Positions 41,731 to 52,869 are shown, counted from the stretch's first letter. The stretch is DNA of 64,000 nucleotides from Halomonas sp. LBP4 (GCF_003202205.1 NZ_PDOG01000007.1:1-64000), one strand, 5' to 3'. Numbers and translations: made by a program. The notes: a model not told the origin generated them from the sequence alone.

Positions 41731-42768
41731 GTGACTTCGATCTCCCTGACCCGCCCCGACGACTGGCACCTGCACCTGCGCGACGGCGAGGCACTCGCCG
41801 CGGTGGTGGCCGCCACCGCCCGTCAGATGGGGCGTGCCATCATCATGCCCAACCTCAAGCCGCCGGTGACCAGCACCGAGCAGGCCCGGGCGTACCGCGA
41901 CCGGATCCTGGCGGCCCTGCCCGAGGGCAGCCGCTTCGAGCCGCTGATGACGCTCTACCTCACCGACAACACGCCGGCCGAGGAGATCGAGCGGGCCGCG
42001 GCCAGCGGCCTCGTGCAGGCGGTGAAGCTCTATCCCGCCGGGGCCACCACCAATTCCGACTCCGGCGTCACCGACCTGGCCCACTGCGACGCGGCCGTTG
42101 CCGCCATGGCGCGCCTGGGCATGCCGCTGCTGGTGCATGGCGAGGTGACCAGCGCCGAGATCGACATCTTCGATCGCGAGGCGGTGTTCATCGAGCGGGT
42201 CATGAAGCCGCTGCTGGAGCGCCATCCGGACCTCAGGGTGGTGTTCGAGCATATCACCACGGCCGATGCCGCCGAGTTCGTCGCCGCGGCCCCGGCCACT
42301 GTGGGGGCCACCATCACCGCCCACCATCTGCTGTTCAACCGCAACCACATGCTGGTGGGGGGCATTCGCCCGCACTACTACTGCCTGCCGATCCTCAAGC
42401 GCGAACGCCATCGCGAGGCGCTGCTGGCGGCGGCCACCTCGGGGAACCCCAAGTTCTTCCTCGGCACCGACAGCGCCCCCCATGCCCGAGGCGACAAGGA
42501 GAGTGCCTGCGGCTGTGCCGGTGCCTATACCGCCCCGGCGGCCATCGAGCTCTACGCCACGGCGTTCGAGCAGGCCGGTGCCCTGGAGCGTCTCGAGGGC
42601 TTCGCCAGCCACTTCGGCCCGGACTTCTACGGCGTGGCGCGCAACGCCGACCGCGTCACCCTGGTGCGCGAGCCCTGGACCCTGCCCGAATCGCTGCCCT
42701 ACGCCGGCGACCAGCGCATCGTGCCGCTGATGGCCGGCGAGACCCTGGAGTGGAAGCTGCGCGACTGA
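41731..42768 (+). CDS. pyrC: Dihydroorotase
   Basis: Closes N-carbamoyl-L-aspartate to dihydroorotate, the third step of pyrimidine synthesis. This 345-aa class II type has the zinc motif HLH at residues 13-15 (PDDWHLHLRDGE). The bridging, carboxylated Lys is in VKLYPAGATTNSDSGV. Further ligands are in LVHGEVT, VFEHITTADAAEFV and FLGTDSAPHARGDKE. Length matches E. coli PyrC. GTG 41731 is the family start, with AGGA eight bases upstream; the frame is open 72 nt further. A GGGGTCAGACCCC-type repeat follows. Confidence 0.97.
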   Translation: MTSISLTRPDDWHLHLRDGEALAAVVAATARQMGRAIIMPNLKPPVTSTEQARAYRDRILAALPEGSRFEPLMTLYLTDNTPAEEIERAAASGLVQAVKLYPAGATTNSDSGVTDLAHCDAAVAAMARLGMPLLVHGEVTSAEIDIFDREAVFIERVMKPLLERHPDLRVVFEHITTADAAEFVAAAPATVGATITAHHLLFNRNHMLVGGIRPHYYCLPILKRERHREALLAAATSGNPKFFLGTDSAPHARGDKESACGCAGAYTAPAAIELYATAFEQAGALERLEGFASHFGPDFYGVARNADRVTLVREPWTLPESLPYAGDQRIVPLMAGETLEWKLRD

Positions 42769-42798
42769 GCTGCTGGTGGCTTACCAGCGCTGGGAGGC

Positions 42799-42888
42799 CC
42801 TATGGGGTCAGACCCCGGCCGAGTTACCAGGCCTGTCACCATGCACTTGGCGAGCGGAGTCGACACCGCCGGGGTCTGACCCCATAGG
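42799..42888. repeat. Single GGGGTCAGACCCC element with perfect 20-bp inverted ends
   Basis: CCTATGGGGTCAGACCCCGG (42799-42818) and its exact reverse complement (42869-42888) flank a 50-bp core containing GCACTTGGCGAGCGGAGTCG. The same core occurs in each unit of the tandem array at 18761. It lies between pyrC and the convergent mtnN. The following 42890-42986 holds a weaker GGCCCGGGTCTGATCCCGG dyad and no gene. Confidence 0.85.
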
Positions 42889-42986
42889 GGCGGCCTCGGC
42901 GCTTTTTCGGCGAACGTGCTGCCATCGTCGGGATATTCGCGGGGAGGCCCGGGTCTGATCCCGGAGGGCCTCCCACTGCCTATGCC

Positions 42987-43733
42987 CTATACCTGGCCGG
43001 CGACCGGCTGCGGGCTCGCCTGGGCAACCGGGCTGGCCAGGCGCGCGACCATCGCTTCGACCATGCGGGCCGAGTGATCGGCGGCCTTTTCCAGGAACTG
43101 CTCGAAGGAGAGGTGGTTGTCGCCGCCGCCGGCGATGTCGGAGAGCGAGCGGATCACCACGAAGGGGCAGCCATAGAGGTGGCAAGTCTGGGCGATGGCC
43201 GCGGCCTCCATCTCGGCGGCGAGCATGGTGGGAAAGCGCGTGCGGGTCCTCGAGACCAGCTCGGGGCAGGCCATGAAGACGTCGCCGGTGGCGATCAGGC
43301 CCTCGACCACGTGCACCTCGCCGAGGGACTCGACGCACTCCCGTGCGACCGTCACCAGGCGGTCGTCCGGCAGGTAGGCGGCGGGCATCCGGGGCACCTG
43401 GCCGTGCTCGTAGCCGAATACCACGGCGTCGACGTCGTGGTGGCGTACCTCGCTGGAGACCACGATATCGCCGATCTCGAGGCCTTCCCCGAAGCCACCG
43501 GCCGAGCCGGTGTTGATGATCGCCTCGGGCCGGTAGAGATCGAGCAGCAGGGTGGTGCCGACGGCGGCGTTCACCTTGCCGATACCGGATTGCAGGATCA
43601 CCACTTCGACCCCGCGGAGGTGTCCCTGGTGGAAGGTGCAGCCGACATGGGAGCGGGTACGCCGGTCTTCCAGCAGGGAGGCGAGGTGCTCGACCTCCTG
43701 GGCCATGGCGCCGATGATGCCGATCCGTTTCAT
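42987..43733 (-). CDS. mtnN: 5'-methylthioadenosine/S-adenosylhomocysteine nucleosidase
   Basis: Hydrolyses S-adenosylhomocysteine to S-ribosylhomocysteine plus adenine, and methylthioadenosine likewise. The 248-aa protein begins MKRIGIIGAMAQEVEHLASL with catalytic Glu. It has the ribose/phosphate region NTGSAGGFGEGLEIGDIVV, purine-site EMEAAAIAQTC, and catalytic Asp in RSLSDIAGGGDN. It overlaps luxS by 4 nt, so the two consecutive enzymes of the activated methyl cycle are coupled. The C-terminal 20 residues are a little longer than usual. Confidence 0.97.
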   Translation of the reverse strand: MKRIGIIGAMAQEVEHLASLLEDRRTRSHVGCTFHQGHLRGVEVVILQSGIGKVNAAVGTTLLLDLYRPEAIINTGSAGGFGEGLEIGDIVVSSEVRHHDVDAVVFGYEHGQVPRMPAAYLPDDRLVTVARECVESLGEVHVVEGLIATGDVFMACPELVSRTRTRFPTMLAAEMEAAAIAQTCHLYGCPFVVIRSLSDIAGGGDNHLSFEQFLEKAADHSARMVEAMVARLASPVAQASPQPVAGQV

Positions 43734-44194
43734 GCGAAGACGTCCGTCCACTCGTGGCGCTTGTCGAGGAAGCCCTGCGCGATGGCCTTGGCGCCTTCCA
43801 GGCTGTGGCTGGCGGCCCAGCCGCACTGCATCTCGTTGCAGGCCGGCACCTCGTCGGCGACCAGCACGTCCTCGAGGGTCTTCTGCAGCAGGGTCAGCAC
43901 GTCGTCGTAGTCGTCGTGGTTGATCAGCGCCACGTAGAAGCCGGTCTGGCAGCCCATGGGGCTGATGTCGACGATGCGATCGGAATGGTTGCGCGACAGC
44001 TCCGCCATCAGGTGCTCCAGGGAGTGCAGCGCCGGCATCTCCATGTGCTCCCGGTTGGGCTGGCAGATCCGCATGTCGTACTTGTGGATACGGTCGCCGT
44101 TCAGGCCGGTCTTGATGTCGGCCAGGCGGACATAGGGGGCCTTCACCTTGGTGTGATCCAGGTTGAAGCTTTCCACGTTCATCTTGTCGCTCAT
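43730..44194 (-). CDS. luxS: S-ribosylhomocysteine lyase (autoinducer-2 synthase)
   Basis: Cleaves S-ribosylhomocysteine to homocysteine and DPD, the precursor of AI-2. The 154-aa protein has metal ligands His57 and His61 with catalytic Glu60 in PALHSLEHLMAEL, catalytic Cys82 in ISPMGCQTGFY, and the third ligand Cys124 in NEMQCGWAASHSLEGA. Opening MNVESFNLDHTKVKAPYVR is invariant in the family. It is the first gene of a luxS-mtnN operon. No lsr or luxPQ genes are in the window, so recycling of homocysteine may be its main role. Confidence 0.97.
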   Translation of the reverse strand: MSDKMNVESFNLDHTKVKAPYVRLADIKTGLNGDRIHKYDMRICQPNREHMEMPALHSLEHLMAELSRNHSDRIVDISPMGCQTGFYVALINHDDYDDVLTLLQKTLEDVLVADEVPACNEMQCGWAASHSLEGAKAIAQGFLDKRHEWTDVFA

Positions 44195-44285
44195 CGATGG
44201 CCTCGCGTTCCGGTGGGTGGACGTCTCGGGAAAGTGGGGTGCGCATTCTAGCCGACTGCGCGCCGGTGTGCATGTGCCGGCCGGC

Positions 44286-45164
44286 TCAGGCGGGCTGGTG
44301 GCCGGCCGCCATGGCGTCGTGCAGTTCCGCCGCGACCAGGGTGTTCTCGAGCAGCGAGGCCACGGTCATGGGGCCGACCCCGCCGGGCACCGGGGTGATC
44401 CAACTGGCGCGCTCGGCCGCCGGCTCGAACTCCACGTCGCCCACCAGGCGGCCGTCCTCCTCGCGGTTGATGCCCACGTCGATGACGATGGCGCCGTCCC
44501 TCACCCATTCGCCCTTGACCAGCCCCGGCTGGCCCACCGCCACCACCAGCAGCTCGGCGCGCCGGACATGCTCCTCGAGGTGGCGGGTGAAGCGGTGGCA
44601 GACGGTGGTGGTGCAGCCGGCGAGCATCAGCTCCAGCGCCATGGGACGACCGACGATGTTGGAGGCGCCCACCACGGTGGCGTCCAGGCCGCGCACCTTG
44701 AGGCCACTCTCCTGCAGCAGGGTTATCACTCCCTTGGGGGTGCAGGGGCGCAGCATCGGCAGACGCTGGGCCAGGCGCCCCAGGTTGTAGGGGTGGAAGC
44801 CGTCGACATCCTTGTGGGGAAGGATGCGCTCGAGGATCGGCCGGGCATCCAGGTGTTCGGGCAGCGGCAGCTGGACCAGGATGCCGTCGATCCGCGGGTC
44901 GGCGTTGAGGCGGTCGACCAGGACCTCGAGCTCCTGCTGGGAGGTCGTGGCCGGCAGCTGGTGGCGGAAGGACTCGATACCCGCCTCCACGCAGGCGTTT
45001 TGCTTGTTGCGCACGTAGACGGCGGAGGCGGGGTCCTCGCCCACCAGCACCACGGCCAGGCCCGGGGTACGAGCACCGGCGTCGTGGCGCACCTGCACCT
45101 GGCGGGCGACCTGCTGGCGGACTCGGGCGGCAATGGCCTTGCCATCGATCAGTTGGGCTGTCAT
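44286..45164 (-). CDS. folD: Bifunctional methylenetetrahydrofolate dehydrogenase/cyclohydrolase
   Basis: Interconverts 5,10-methylene-, methenyl- and 10-formyl-tetrahydrofolate using NADP. The 292-aa protein has catalytic Tyr50 and Lys54 in SAVYVRNKQNACVEAGI, the folate region GILVQLPLPEHLD, and DVDGFHPYNLGRL. The NADP site is VVGASNIVGRPMALELMLAG, and the end is VPGGVGPMTVASLLENTL. ATG 45164 is the family start; the frame is open further upstream into the tRNA promoter region. It is divergent from the tRNA genes. Confidence 0.96.
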   Translation of the reverse strand: MTAQLIDGKAIAARVRQQVARQVQVRHDAGARTPGLAVVLVGEDPASAVYVRNKQNACVEAGIESFRHQLPATTSQQELEVLVDRLNADPRIDGILVQLPLPEHLDARPILERILPHKDVDGFHPYNLGRLAQRLPMLRPCTPKGVITLLQESGLKVRGLDATVVGASNIVGRPMALELMLAGCTTTVCHRFTRHLEEHVRRAELLVVAVGQPGLVKGEWVRDGAIVIDVGINREEDGRLVGDVEFEPAAERASWITPVPGGVGPMTVASLLENTLVAAELHDAMAAGHQPA

Positions 45165-45295
45165 CGAACTTCCCCTGGTGGTGAACGGTGGGCGGCGCGG
45201 ACGGCTGCGATGTCCGCGTGAGCAGAAGGCAGCCGATTTTCGCATGACAGGACGCCGAGGCAAAGCGTCGAGGCCCGGCGTGACGCCGTTTGCAC

Positions 45296-45323
45296 TTGAC
45301 CCCGGGGGAAAGTTCCGTAGAAT
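45296..45323 (+). promoter_or_regulatory. Sigma70 promoter of the tRNA operon
   Basis: TTGACC (45296-45301), 16 bases, TAGAAT (45318-45323), then a GC-rich discriminator (ACGCAGCG) typical of stringently controlled stable-RNA promoters. It lies 53 bases upstream of tRNA-Pro. Confidence 0.65.
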
Positions 45324-45376
45324 ACGCAGCGCTTGGCGAGGCCCCTGCGGCGGCGCCAGGGCCGCCTGATCACCGG

Positions 45377-45453
45377 CGGGGTGTAGCGCAGTCTGGTAGC
45401 GCGCCTGCTTTGGGAGCAGGATGTCGGGGGTTCGAATCCCTCCACCCCGACCA
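45377..45453 (+). tRNA. tRNA-Pro (anticodon TGG)
   Basis: A 77-nt cloverleaf with acceptor CGGGGTG/CACCCCG, D-arm with GCGCAGTCTGG, anticodon loop CTTTGGGAG, T-arm GTTCGAATC and encoded CCA. Confidence 0.97.
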
Positions 45454-45521
45454 CAACTTGTTGATTGAATTGCTTTATTTTTCATTCAGAGGTTGCGGTC
45501 ATGTGGCCTGGAACGTAGAAT

Positions 45522-45598
45522 GCGCCTATAGCTCAATCGGATAGAGCAACGGCCTTCTAAGCCGTAGGTTGCAGGTTCGAGTCCTGCTGGGCGCGCCA
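45522..45598 (+). tRNA. tRNA-Arg (anticodon TCT)
   Basis: A 77-nt cloverleaf with acceptor GCGCCTA/TGGGCGC, anticodon arm GGCCTTCTAAGCC, T-arm GTTCGAGTC and encoded CCA. It reads AGA, a rare codon in this high-GC DNA. Confidence 0.96.
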
Positions 45599-45638
45599 CC
45601 TGCGGTGGCGGCGAGTCTCGGTCGAGCAGTGTCGAAAT

Positions 45639-45714
45639 GGTGGATGTAGCTCAGTGGTAGAGCCCCGGATTGTGGCTCCGGTGGTCGTGGGTTCGATCCC
45701 CATCATCCACCCCA
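45639..45714 (+). tRNA. tRNA-His (anticodon GTG), copy 1
   Basis: A 76-nt cloverleaf with the extra 5' G (G-1) paired to C73, as required of tRNA-His. Anticodon arm CCGGATTGTGGCTCCGG, T-arm GTTCGATCC, encoded CCA. Confidence 0.96.
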
Positions 45715-45755
45715 TTCCGACGCGGGCAGTTGTCGTATCAGGCAATCAAGGCAGT

Positions 45756-45831
45756 GGTGGATGTAGCTCAGTGGTAGAGCCCCGGATTGTGGCTCCGGTG
45801 GTCGTGGGTTCGATCCCCATCATCCACCCCA
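45756..45831 (+). tRNA. tRNA-His (anticodon GTG), copy 2
   Basis: Identical in sequence to the copy 117 bp upstream, indicating a recent tandem duplication or gene conversion. The flanks differ outside the mature tRNA. Confidence 0.96.
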
Positions 45832-45908
45832 CCCCTTGACAGGTCCCGGTTCCTCGTCTTTTCTGTACCATAGCCGATCATCTTTTTTCTGGTTCATCCG
45901 AGTACGGG

Positions 45909-45970
45909 CTGCCCTTCGGCACTCCGGCTTTTCTGTTTGCTGCCCTTCGGCACTCCGGCTTTTCTGTTTG
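45909..45970 (+). repeat. 31-bp direct tandem repeat upstream of tig
   Basis: Two perfect copies of a 31-bp unit (CTGCCCTTCGGCACTCCGGC followed by TTTTCTGTTTG) begin at 45909 and 45940. Each contains a small dyad and a T run, so each resembles a weak terminator for the tRNA transcript. The rest of 45971-46169 is the tig leader and includes GATTCTTAGAATC, a palindrome at about 46098-46110. Confidence 0.8.
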
Positions 45971-46169
45971 CTGTCCTTTGGCCCCTTCGAGTCGCCGCCG
46001 GTGGCGCCATTTCGCCCCGATCTTTTTCGCCGGTATGCCTTGCAATGCGCCCCCGTGCCCCCATTTGCCGGGTATGGTGCTTGCCAGTACCGGGCGGGAT
46101 TCTTAGAATCTCCCCCTTGACCCTATTCACGCTTTCATCAGAACGCCCCCAGTCGGTAGAGGACAATTC

Positions 46170-47549
46170 ATGCAAGTTTCCGTCGATACGACCTCCCAGA
46201 TCGAACGCCGCATCACCGTGCAGGTGCCGGCCGCCGAGATCGACGAGGCCGTCGCCGCCCGTCTCAAGGACGCCGCCAAGAACGTTCGCATGGACGGCTT
46301 CCGCAAGGGCAAGGTGCCGATGTCGGTGATTCGTCAGCGCTACGGCCACGACGTGCGCAACGAGGTGGTGGGCGAGGTGATGCGCGAGCGCTATGTGCGT
46401 GCCATCACCGAGGAGAACCTCAACCCTGCCGGCTTCCCGCAGATCGAAGCCACCGTCAACGAATCGGGCAAGGATCTGGAATTCACCGCCACTCTGGAGG
46501 TCTACCCAGAGATAGAGCTGGCTTCCATCGAGGGCACCGAAGTCGAGCGTCCGGTGGTCGAGGTGACCGAGGCGGATGTCGACGAGATGGTCGAGACCCT
46601 GCGCAAGCAGAACGCCGCCTGGGAAGCGGTGGAGCGTGCCGCCGAGGATGGCGACCAGGTGACCATCGACTTCCAGGGCTTCCTGGGCGACGAGCCCTTC
46701 GAGGGCGGCAGCGCCGAAGGGCATAGCCTGGTGCTGGGGTCCGGCAGCTTCATTCCCGGTTTCGAGGAGCAGCTGGTCGGCGCCAGCGCCGGTGAGGAGA
46801 AGGAACTCAAGGTCACCTTCCCCGAGGACTACCAGGCCGAGAACCTGGCGGGCCAGGAAGCGACCTTCAAGGTCAAGGTGCACCAGGTCAGTGCCCAGAC
46901 CCTGCCGGAGGTGGATGCCGAGTTCGTCAAGAAGTTCGGTGTCGAGGACGGCGACCTGGAGAAGTTCCGCACCGAGGTCACCAGCAACATGACCCGCGAG
47001 GCGAGCCAGGCGGTGGAAAACCGCGTCAAGCAGCAGGTGCTCGAGGCGCTCCAGAAGGCCAACGACATCCCGGTGCCCCAGTCGCTGGTGCAGCAGGAGA
47101 CCGACGGCCTCAAGCGCCAGGCGGCCCAGCAGTTCGGCCTGGGCGAGGACTTCGACGTCTCCCAGCTGCCCGATGAGCTGTTCGCCGAGCAGGCGAAGAG
47201 CCGCGTGCAGGTCGGCCTGTTGCTGGCCGAGGTGATCAAGTCCCACGAGCTCGACGCCTCCGACGACGAGATCAAGGCCAAGGTCGAGGAGCTGGCCGAG
47301 CAGTACCAGGAGCCGGAGCAGGTGGTCGAGCACTATCTCGGCAACGATCAGCTCAAGACCCAGGTCAAGTCCGCTATCCTCGAAGAGAAGGCCGTCGACC
47401 AGCTGCTCGAGCAGGCCACCGTCAAGGATGTGGAGATGAGCTACCAGGAGGTGCTGGCCGCTGCCCAGCAGCAGGCCGAGAGCGACGAGGCCGAAGAGAG
47501 CGAGGCAACCGAGGAAGCCGAGGAGAACGGCGAGGAGAGCAAGGCCTGA
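46170..47549 (+). CDS. tig: Trigger factor (ribosome-associated chaperone)
   Basis: A 459-aa chaperone that binds nascent chains at the ribosome exit tunnel and has prolyl-isomerase activity. The N-terminal ribosome-binding domain carries the signature FRKGKVPMSVI (normally GFRxGKxP) near residue 45. The FKBP-type PPIase domain is at about 150-235 (DGDQVTIDFQGFLGDEPFEG). The C-terminal helical arms follow, with an acidic tail (ESDEAEESEATEEAEENGEE) longer than in E. coli, as in halophile-type proteomes. AGAGGA precedes ATG 46170. First gene of the tig-clpP-clpX-lon block. Confidence 0.97.
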   Translation: MQVSVDTTSQIERRITVQVPAAEIDEAVAARLKDAAKNVRMDGFRKGKVPMSVIRQRYGHDVRNEVVGEVMRERYVRAITEENLNPAGFPQIEATVNESGKDLEFTATLEVYPEIELASIEGTEVERPVVEVTEADVDEMVETLRKQNAAWEAVERAAEDGDQVTIDFQGFLGDEPFEGGSAEGHSLVLGSGSFIPGFEEQLVGASAGEEKELKVTFPEDYQAENLAGQEATFKVKVHQVSAQTLPEVDAEFVKKFGVEDGDLEKFRTEVTSNMTREASQAVENRVKQQVLEALQKANDIPVPQSLVQQETDGLKRQAAQQFGLGEDFDVSQLPDELFAEQAKSRVQVGLLLAEVIKSHELDASDDEIKAKVEELAEQYQEPEQVVEHYLGNDQLKTQVKSAILEEKAVDQLLEQATVKDVEMSYQEVLAAAQQQAESDEAEESEATEEAEENGEESKA

Positions 47550-47572
47550 TCACCCTCTCCCCGGGCTTCTTC

Positions 47573-47593
47573 CCCGCCGGCGCTGCCGGCGGG
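47573..47593 (+). terminator. Hairpin between tig and clpP
   Basis: CCCGCCGGC, GCT, GCCGGCGGG: a perfect 9-bp stem without a T run. Likely an attenuator or processing site rather than a full terminator. Confidence 0.45.
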
Positions 47594-47634
47594 ACGTTAC
47601 GCTTCCATTCATCGGATGCAAGGACATCACACAA

Positions 47635-48255
47635 ATGAGCAACGAGTTCGATATTCGCAACACCGGCGGCCTGGTGCCGATGGTGGTCGAGCAGAGCGCG
47701 CGCGGCGAGCGGGCTTATGACATCTATTCCCGCCTGCTCAAGGAGCGTGTGATCTTCCTGGTGGGTCCGGTGGAAGATTACATGGCCAACCTGATCGTGG
47801 CGCAGCTGCTGTTCCTGGAGTCCGAGAACCCGGACAAGGACATCCACCTCTACATCAACTCCCCGGGCGGGGGCGTCACCGCCGGCATGTCGATCTACGA
47901 CACCATGCAGTTCGTCAAGCCCGACGTCTCCACCGTCTGCATCGGTCAGGCGGCGAGCATGGGCGCGCTGCTGCTGGCCGGGGGGGCGGCGGGCAAGCGG
48001 TTCTGCCTGCCCAACTCGCGGATGATGATCCACCAGCCGCTGGGCGGCTACCAGGGCCAGGCCTCGGACATCGAGATCCATACCCGCGAGATCCTCGGTA
48101 TCCGCGACAGGCTCAACCAGATCCTGGCGCACCACACCGGCCAGGACTTCGAGACCATCGCCCGGGATACCGACCGCGACAACTTCATGGACGGCGGCCA
48201 GGCCGCCGAGTATGGCCTGATCGATGCCGTGCTGGATAAGCGGCCGACATCCTGA
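47635..48255 (+). CDS. clpP: ATP-dependent Clp protease proteolytic subunit
   Basis: A 206-aa serine peptidase that forms the tetradecameric chamber docked by ClpX. The catalytic triad is Ser108 (IGQAASMGALLL), His133 (RMMIHQPLGG) and Asp182 (DTDRDNFM). The oxyanion strand is LYINSPGGGVTAGM. Opening VPMVVEQSARGERAYDIYSR is invariant, with a short propeptide before it. clpX follows after 119 bp containing two GC-rich hairpins. Confidence 0.98.
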   Translation: MSNEFDIRNTGGLVPMVVEQSARGERAYDIYSRLLKERVIFLVGPVEDYMANLIVAQLLFLESENPDKDIHLYINSPGGGVTAGMSIYDTMQFVKPDVSTVCIGQAASMGALLLAGGAAGKRFCLPNSRMMIHQPLGGYQGQASDIEIHTREILGIRDRLNQILAHHTGQDFETIARDTDRDNFMDGGQAAEYGLIDAVLDKRPTS

Positions 48256-48308
48256 TAGCGTGAAACCTATCCACGCACGCTCGATGCACGCGCGATTGAC
48301 ATGATTCC

Positions 48309-48355
48309 CGGCGGCCACTGGCCGCCGTCGAGAACACGGCGGCAGCTGGCCGCCG
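48309..48355. promoter_or_regulatory. Two GC hairpins between clpP and clpX
   Basis: CGGCGGCC, ACT, GGCCGCCG (48309-48327) is followed by CGGCGGC, AGCTG, GCCGCCG (48337-48355). They could uncouple clpP and clpX levels by RNA processing. No T run. Confidence 0.4.
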
Positions 48356-48374
48356 AAGCGAGAGAGGTACGCGA

Positions 48375-49655
48375 ATGGCCGACGGCAAAGGCAAGGACGA
48401 AGGCGGCAAGCTGCTCTACTGCTCGTTCTGCGGCAAGAACCAGAACGAGGTGCGCAAGCTGATTGCCGGCCCGTCCGTCTATATCTGCGATGAGTGTGTC
48501 GACCTGTGCAACGACATCATTCGCGAGGAAGTTCTCGATGCCGATGCCGAGAGCGACGAGGAGCGTCTGCCGGTTCCCCGCGAGATTCGTCACACCCTCG
48601 ATGATTACGTGATCGGCCAGGACCGCGCCAAGATGGTGCTGTCCGTGGCGGTCTACAACCACTACAAGCGCCTGCGCTCCGACGTGAAGGGTGACGACGT
48701 CGAGCTCGGCAAGTCGAACATCCTGCTGATCGGCCCCACCGGCAGCGGCAAGACCCTGCTGGCCGAGACCCTGGCGCGGCTGCTCAACGTGCCCTTCACC
48801 ATCGCCGATGCCACCACCCTCACCGAGGCGGGCTATGTCGGCGAGGATGTCGAGAACATCATCCAGAAGCTGCTGCAGAAGTGCGACTACGATGTGGAGA
48901 AGGCCCAGCGCGGCATCGTCTACATCGACGAGATCGACAAGATCTCGCGCAAGTCGGACAACCCCTCCATCACCCGCGACGTCTCGGGCGAGGGGGTGCA
49001 GCAGGCGCTGCTCAAGCTGATCGAGGGCACCACCGCCTCGGTGCCCCCCCAGGGAGGGCGCAAGCACCCGCAGCAGGAGTTCCTGCAGGTCGACACCGGC
49101 AACATCCTGTTCATCGTCGGCGGTGCCTTCGCCGGGCTGGACAAGGTGATCCGCGATCGCGCCGAGAAGGGCGGCATCGGCTTCAACGCCACCGTCAAGA
49201 GCAAGGACGAGGCCAAGGGCGTCGGGGCCCTGCTGGCCGACGTGGAGCCCGAGGACCTGGTCAAGTTCGGCCTGATCCCCGAGTTCGTCGGTCGCCTGCC
49301 GGTCATCGCGACCCTCACCGAGCTCACCGAGGATGCCCTGATCCAGATCCTCACCGAGCCCAAGAACTCGCTGATCAAGCAGTACGCCAGGCTGTTCGAG
49401 ATGGAGGGGGTCGAGCTGGAGTTCCGCGACGATGCCCTGCGTGCGGTGGCCGGCAAGGCCATGGCGCGCAAGACCGGTGCCCGCGGCCTGCGCTCGATCC
49501 TCGAGTCGGTGCTGCTCGACACCATGTACGAGATCCCCTCGCTGGAGGGGGTGAGCAAGGTGGTGATCGATGCCTCGGTGATCGCCGACGAGAGCGAGCC
49601 GCTGCTGATCTACTCGCAGCAGGAAGAGCCGCGCAGCGACGGTACCAGCGGTTAG
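48375..49655 (+). CDS. clpX: ATP-dependent Clp protease ATP-binding subunit ClpX
   Basis: A 426-aa AAA+ unfoldase that recognises tagged substrates and feeds ClpP. The N-terminal zinc domain has Cys16, Cys19, Cys38 and Cys41 (YCSFCG; ICDECVDLC). Walker A is GPTGSGKT (residues 120-127), Walker B VYIDEIDK, sensor 1 and the arginine finger lie in LIPEFVGRLPVIATL, and sensor 2 in KTGARGLRSILE. Length and all motifs are normal. Confidence 0.98.
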   Translation: MADGKGKDEGGKLLYCSFCGKNQNEVRKLIAGPSVYICDECVDLCNDIIREEVLDADAESDEERLPVPREIRHTLDDYVIGQDRAKMVLSVAVYNHYKRLRSDVKGDDVELGKSNILLIGPTGSGKTLLAETLARLLNVPFTIADATTLTEAGYVGEDVENIIQKLLQKCDYDVEKAQRGIVYIDEIDKISRKSDNPSITRDVSGEGVQQALLKLIEGTTASVPPQGGRKHPQQEFLQVDTGNILFIVGGAFAGLDKVIRDRAEKGGIGFNATVKSKDEAKGVGALLADVEPEDLVKFGLIPEFVGRLPVIATLTELTEDALIQILTEPKNSLIKQYARLFEMEGVELEFRDDALRAVAGKAMARKTGARGLRSILESVLLDTMYEIPSLEGVSKVVIDASVIADESEPLLIYSQQEEPRSDGTSG

Positions 49656-49880
49656 GCCCGGGCCTGCCCAGCGGCCTGATGCGGGAGCGAATTCATCCGT
49701 GACGTGCCGAGCGGGGCGCCCTTGTCGGCGCCTTCCCGGCACCTCTGGTGATGGATTGGCTCCCGTTTCCTTTTTCCGGCGCCCGGGCGCCAGACGCCTT
49801 GCAAAGCCGCTGCGTCGCCCCCACTCCCCCAGTATCCGAAGAGTTCGTATCCACCCGATTTCGTTTGAGGAACGTCTGCG

Positions 49881-52289
<2,409 letters not shown>

Positions 52290-52300
52290 CGATAAAAAGT

Positions 52301-52334
52301 CCATCATGTCGGCGTGAAAAGCCCGACATGATGG
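52301..52334 (+). terminator. Stem-loop terminator after lon
   Basis: CCATCATGTCGG (52301-52312) pairs exactly with CCGACATGATGG (52323-52334). Only GGTTTGG follows, so termination may be partial. Confidence 0.6.
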
Positions 52335-52354
52335 GGTTTGGCGCGCGAGGTTGC

Positions 52355-52384
52355 TTGACAGGTGTTTCATCGCATTGCTATAAA
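52355..52384 (+). promoter_or_regulatory. Strong sigma70 promoter of hupB
   Basis: A consensus TTGACA (52355-52360), 18 bases, and TATAAA (52379-52384). This is the best promoter match in the window, 82 bp before the hupB start, fitting the high abundance of HU. Confidence 0.75.
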
Positions 52385-52465
52385 TTGCGCCATGCTTTGA
52401 TCGCGTTATTCAGCCAAAAGTCGCGTCGATTAGAGTCATTTTCTGAAACAGTCAAGGGGTGAAGT

Positions 52466-52738
52466 GTGAACAAATCCGAGCTGATCGAAGCCATCGCTGC
52501 ATCTGCCGACATTCCCAAGGCAGCCGCTTCCCGTGCTCTGGACGCCATGGTCGAGACCGTGGCCGAGAGCCTCAAGAAGGGCGAGAGCGTCTCTCTGGTG
52601 GGCTTCGGTACCTTCGCCGTGAAGGAGCGTGCCGCCCGCACCGGCCGCAACCCGCAGACCGGCCAGCCGATCGAAATCAGTGCTGCCAAGGTGCCGAGCT
52701 TCAAGGCCGGCAAGGCGCTCAAGGATTCCGTCAACTGA
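52466..52738 (+). CDS. hupB: DNA-binding protein HU-beta
   Basis: A 90-aa nucleoid protein that bends and compacts DNA. It starts NKSELIEAIAASADIPKAAA, has VSLVGFGTFAVKERAARTGR leading into the beta arm with NPQTGQPIEI, and ends KVPSFKAGKALKDSVN. The start codon is GTG 52466 with AAGGGG upstream. Its place right after lon is the usual gammaproteobacterial order. Confidence 0.97.
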   Translation: MNKSELIEAIAASADIPKAAASRALDAMVETVAESLKKGESVSLVGFGTFAVKERAARTGRNPQTGQPIEISAAKVPSFKAGKALKDSVN

Positions 52739-52869
52739 GTGGATGGGTGGCTCCGCACCACTGACGGTTGATCTTCCTACAGGCGCATCGCCCCGGCGGT
52801 GCGCCTGTCTTCGTTTCAGCGGCACCGCGCTGCCGGTGCCCGGATGGCCGCGAGCATCCCCGGGATGCG

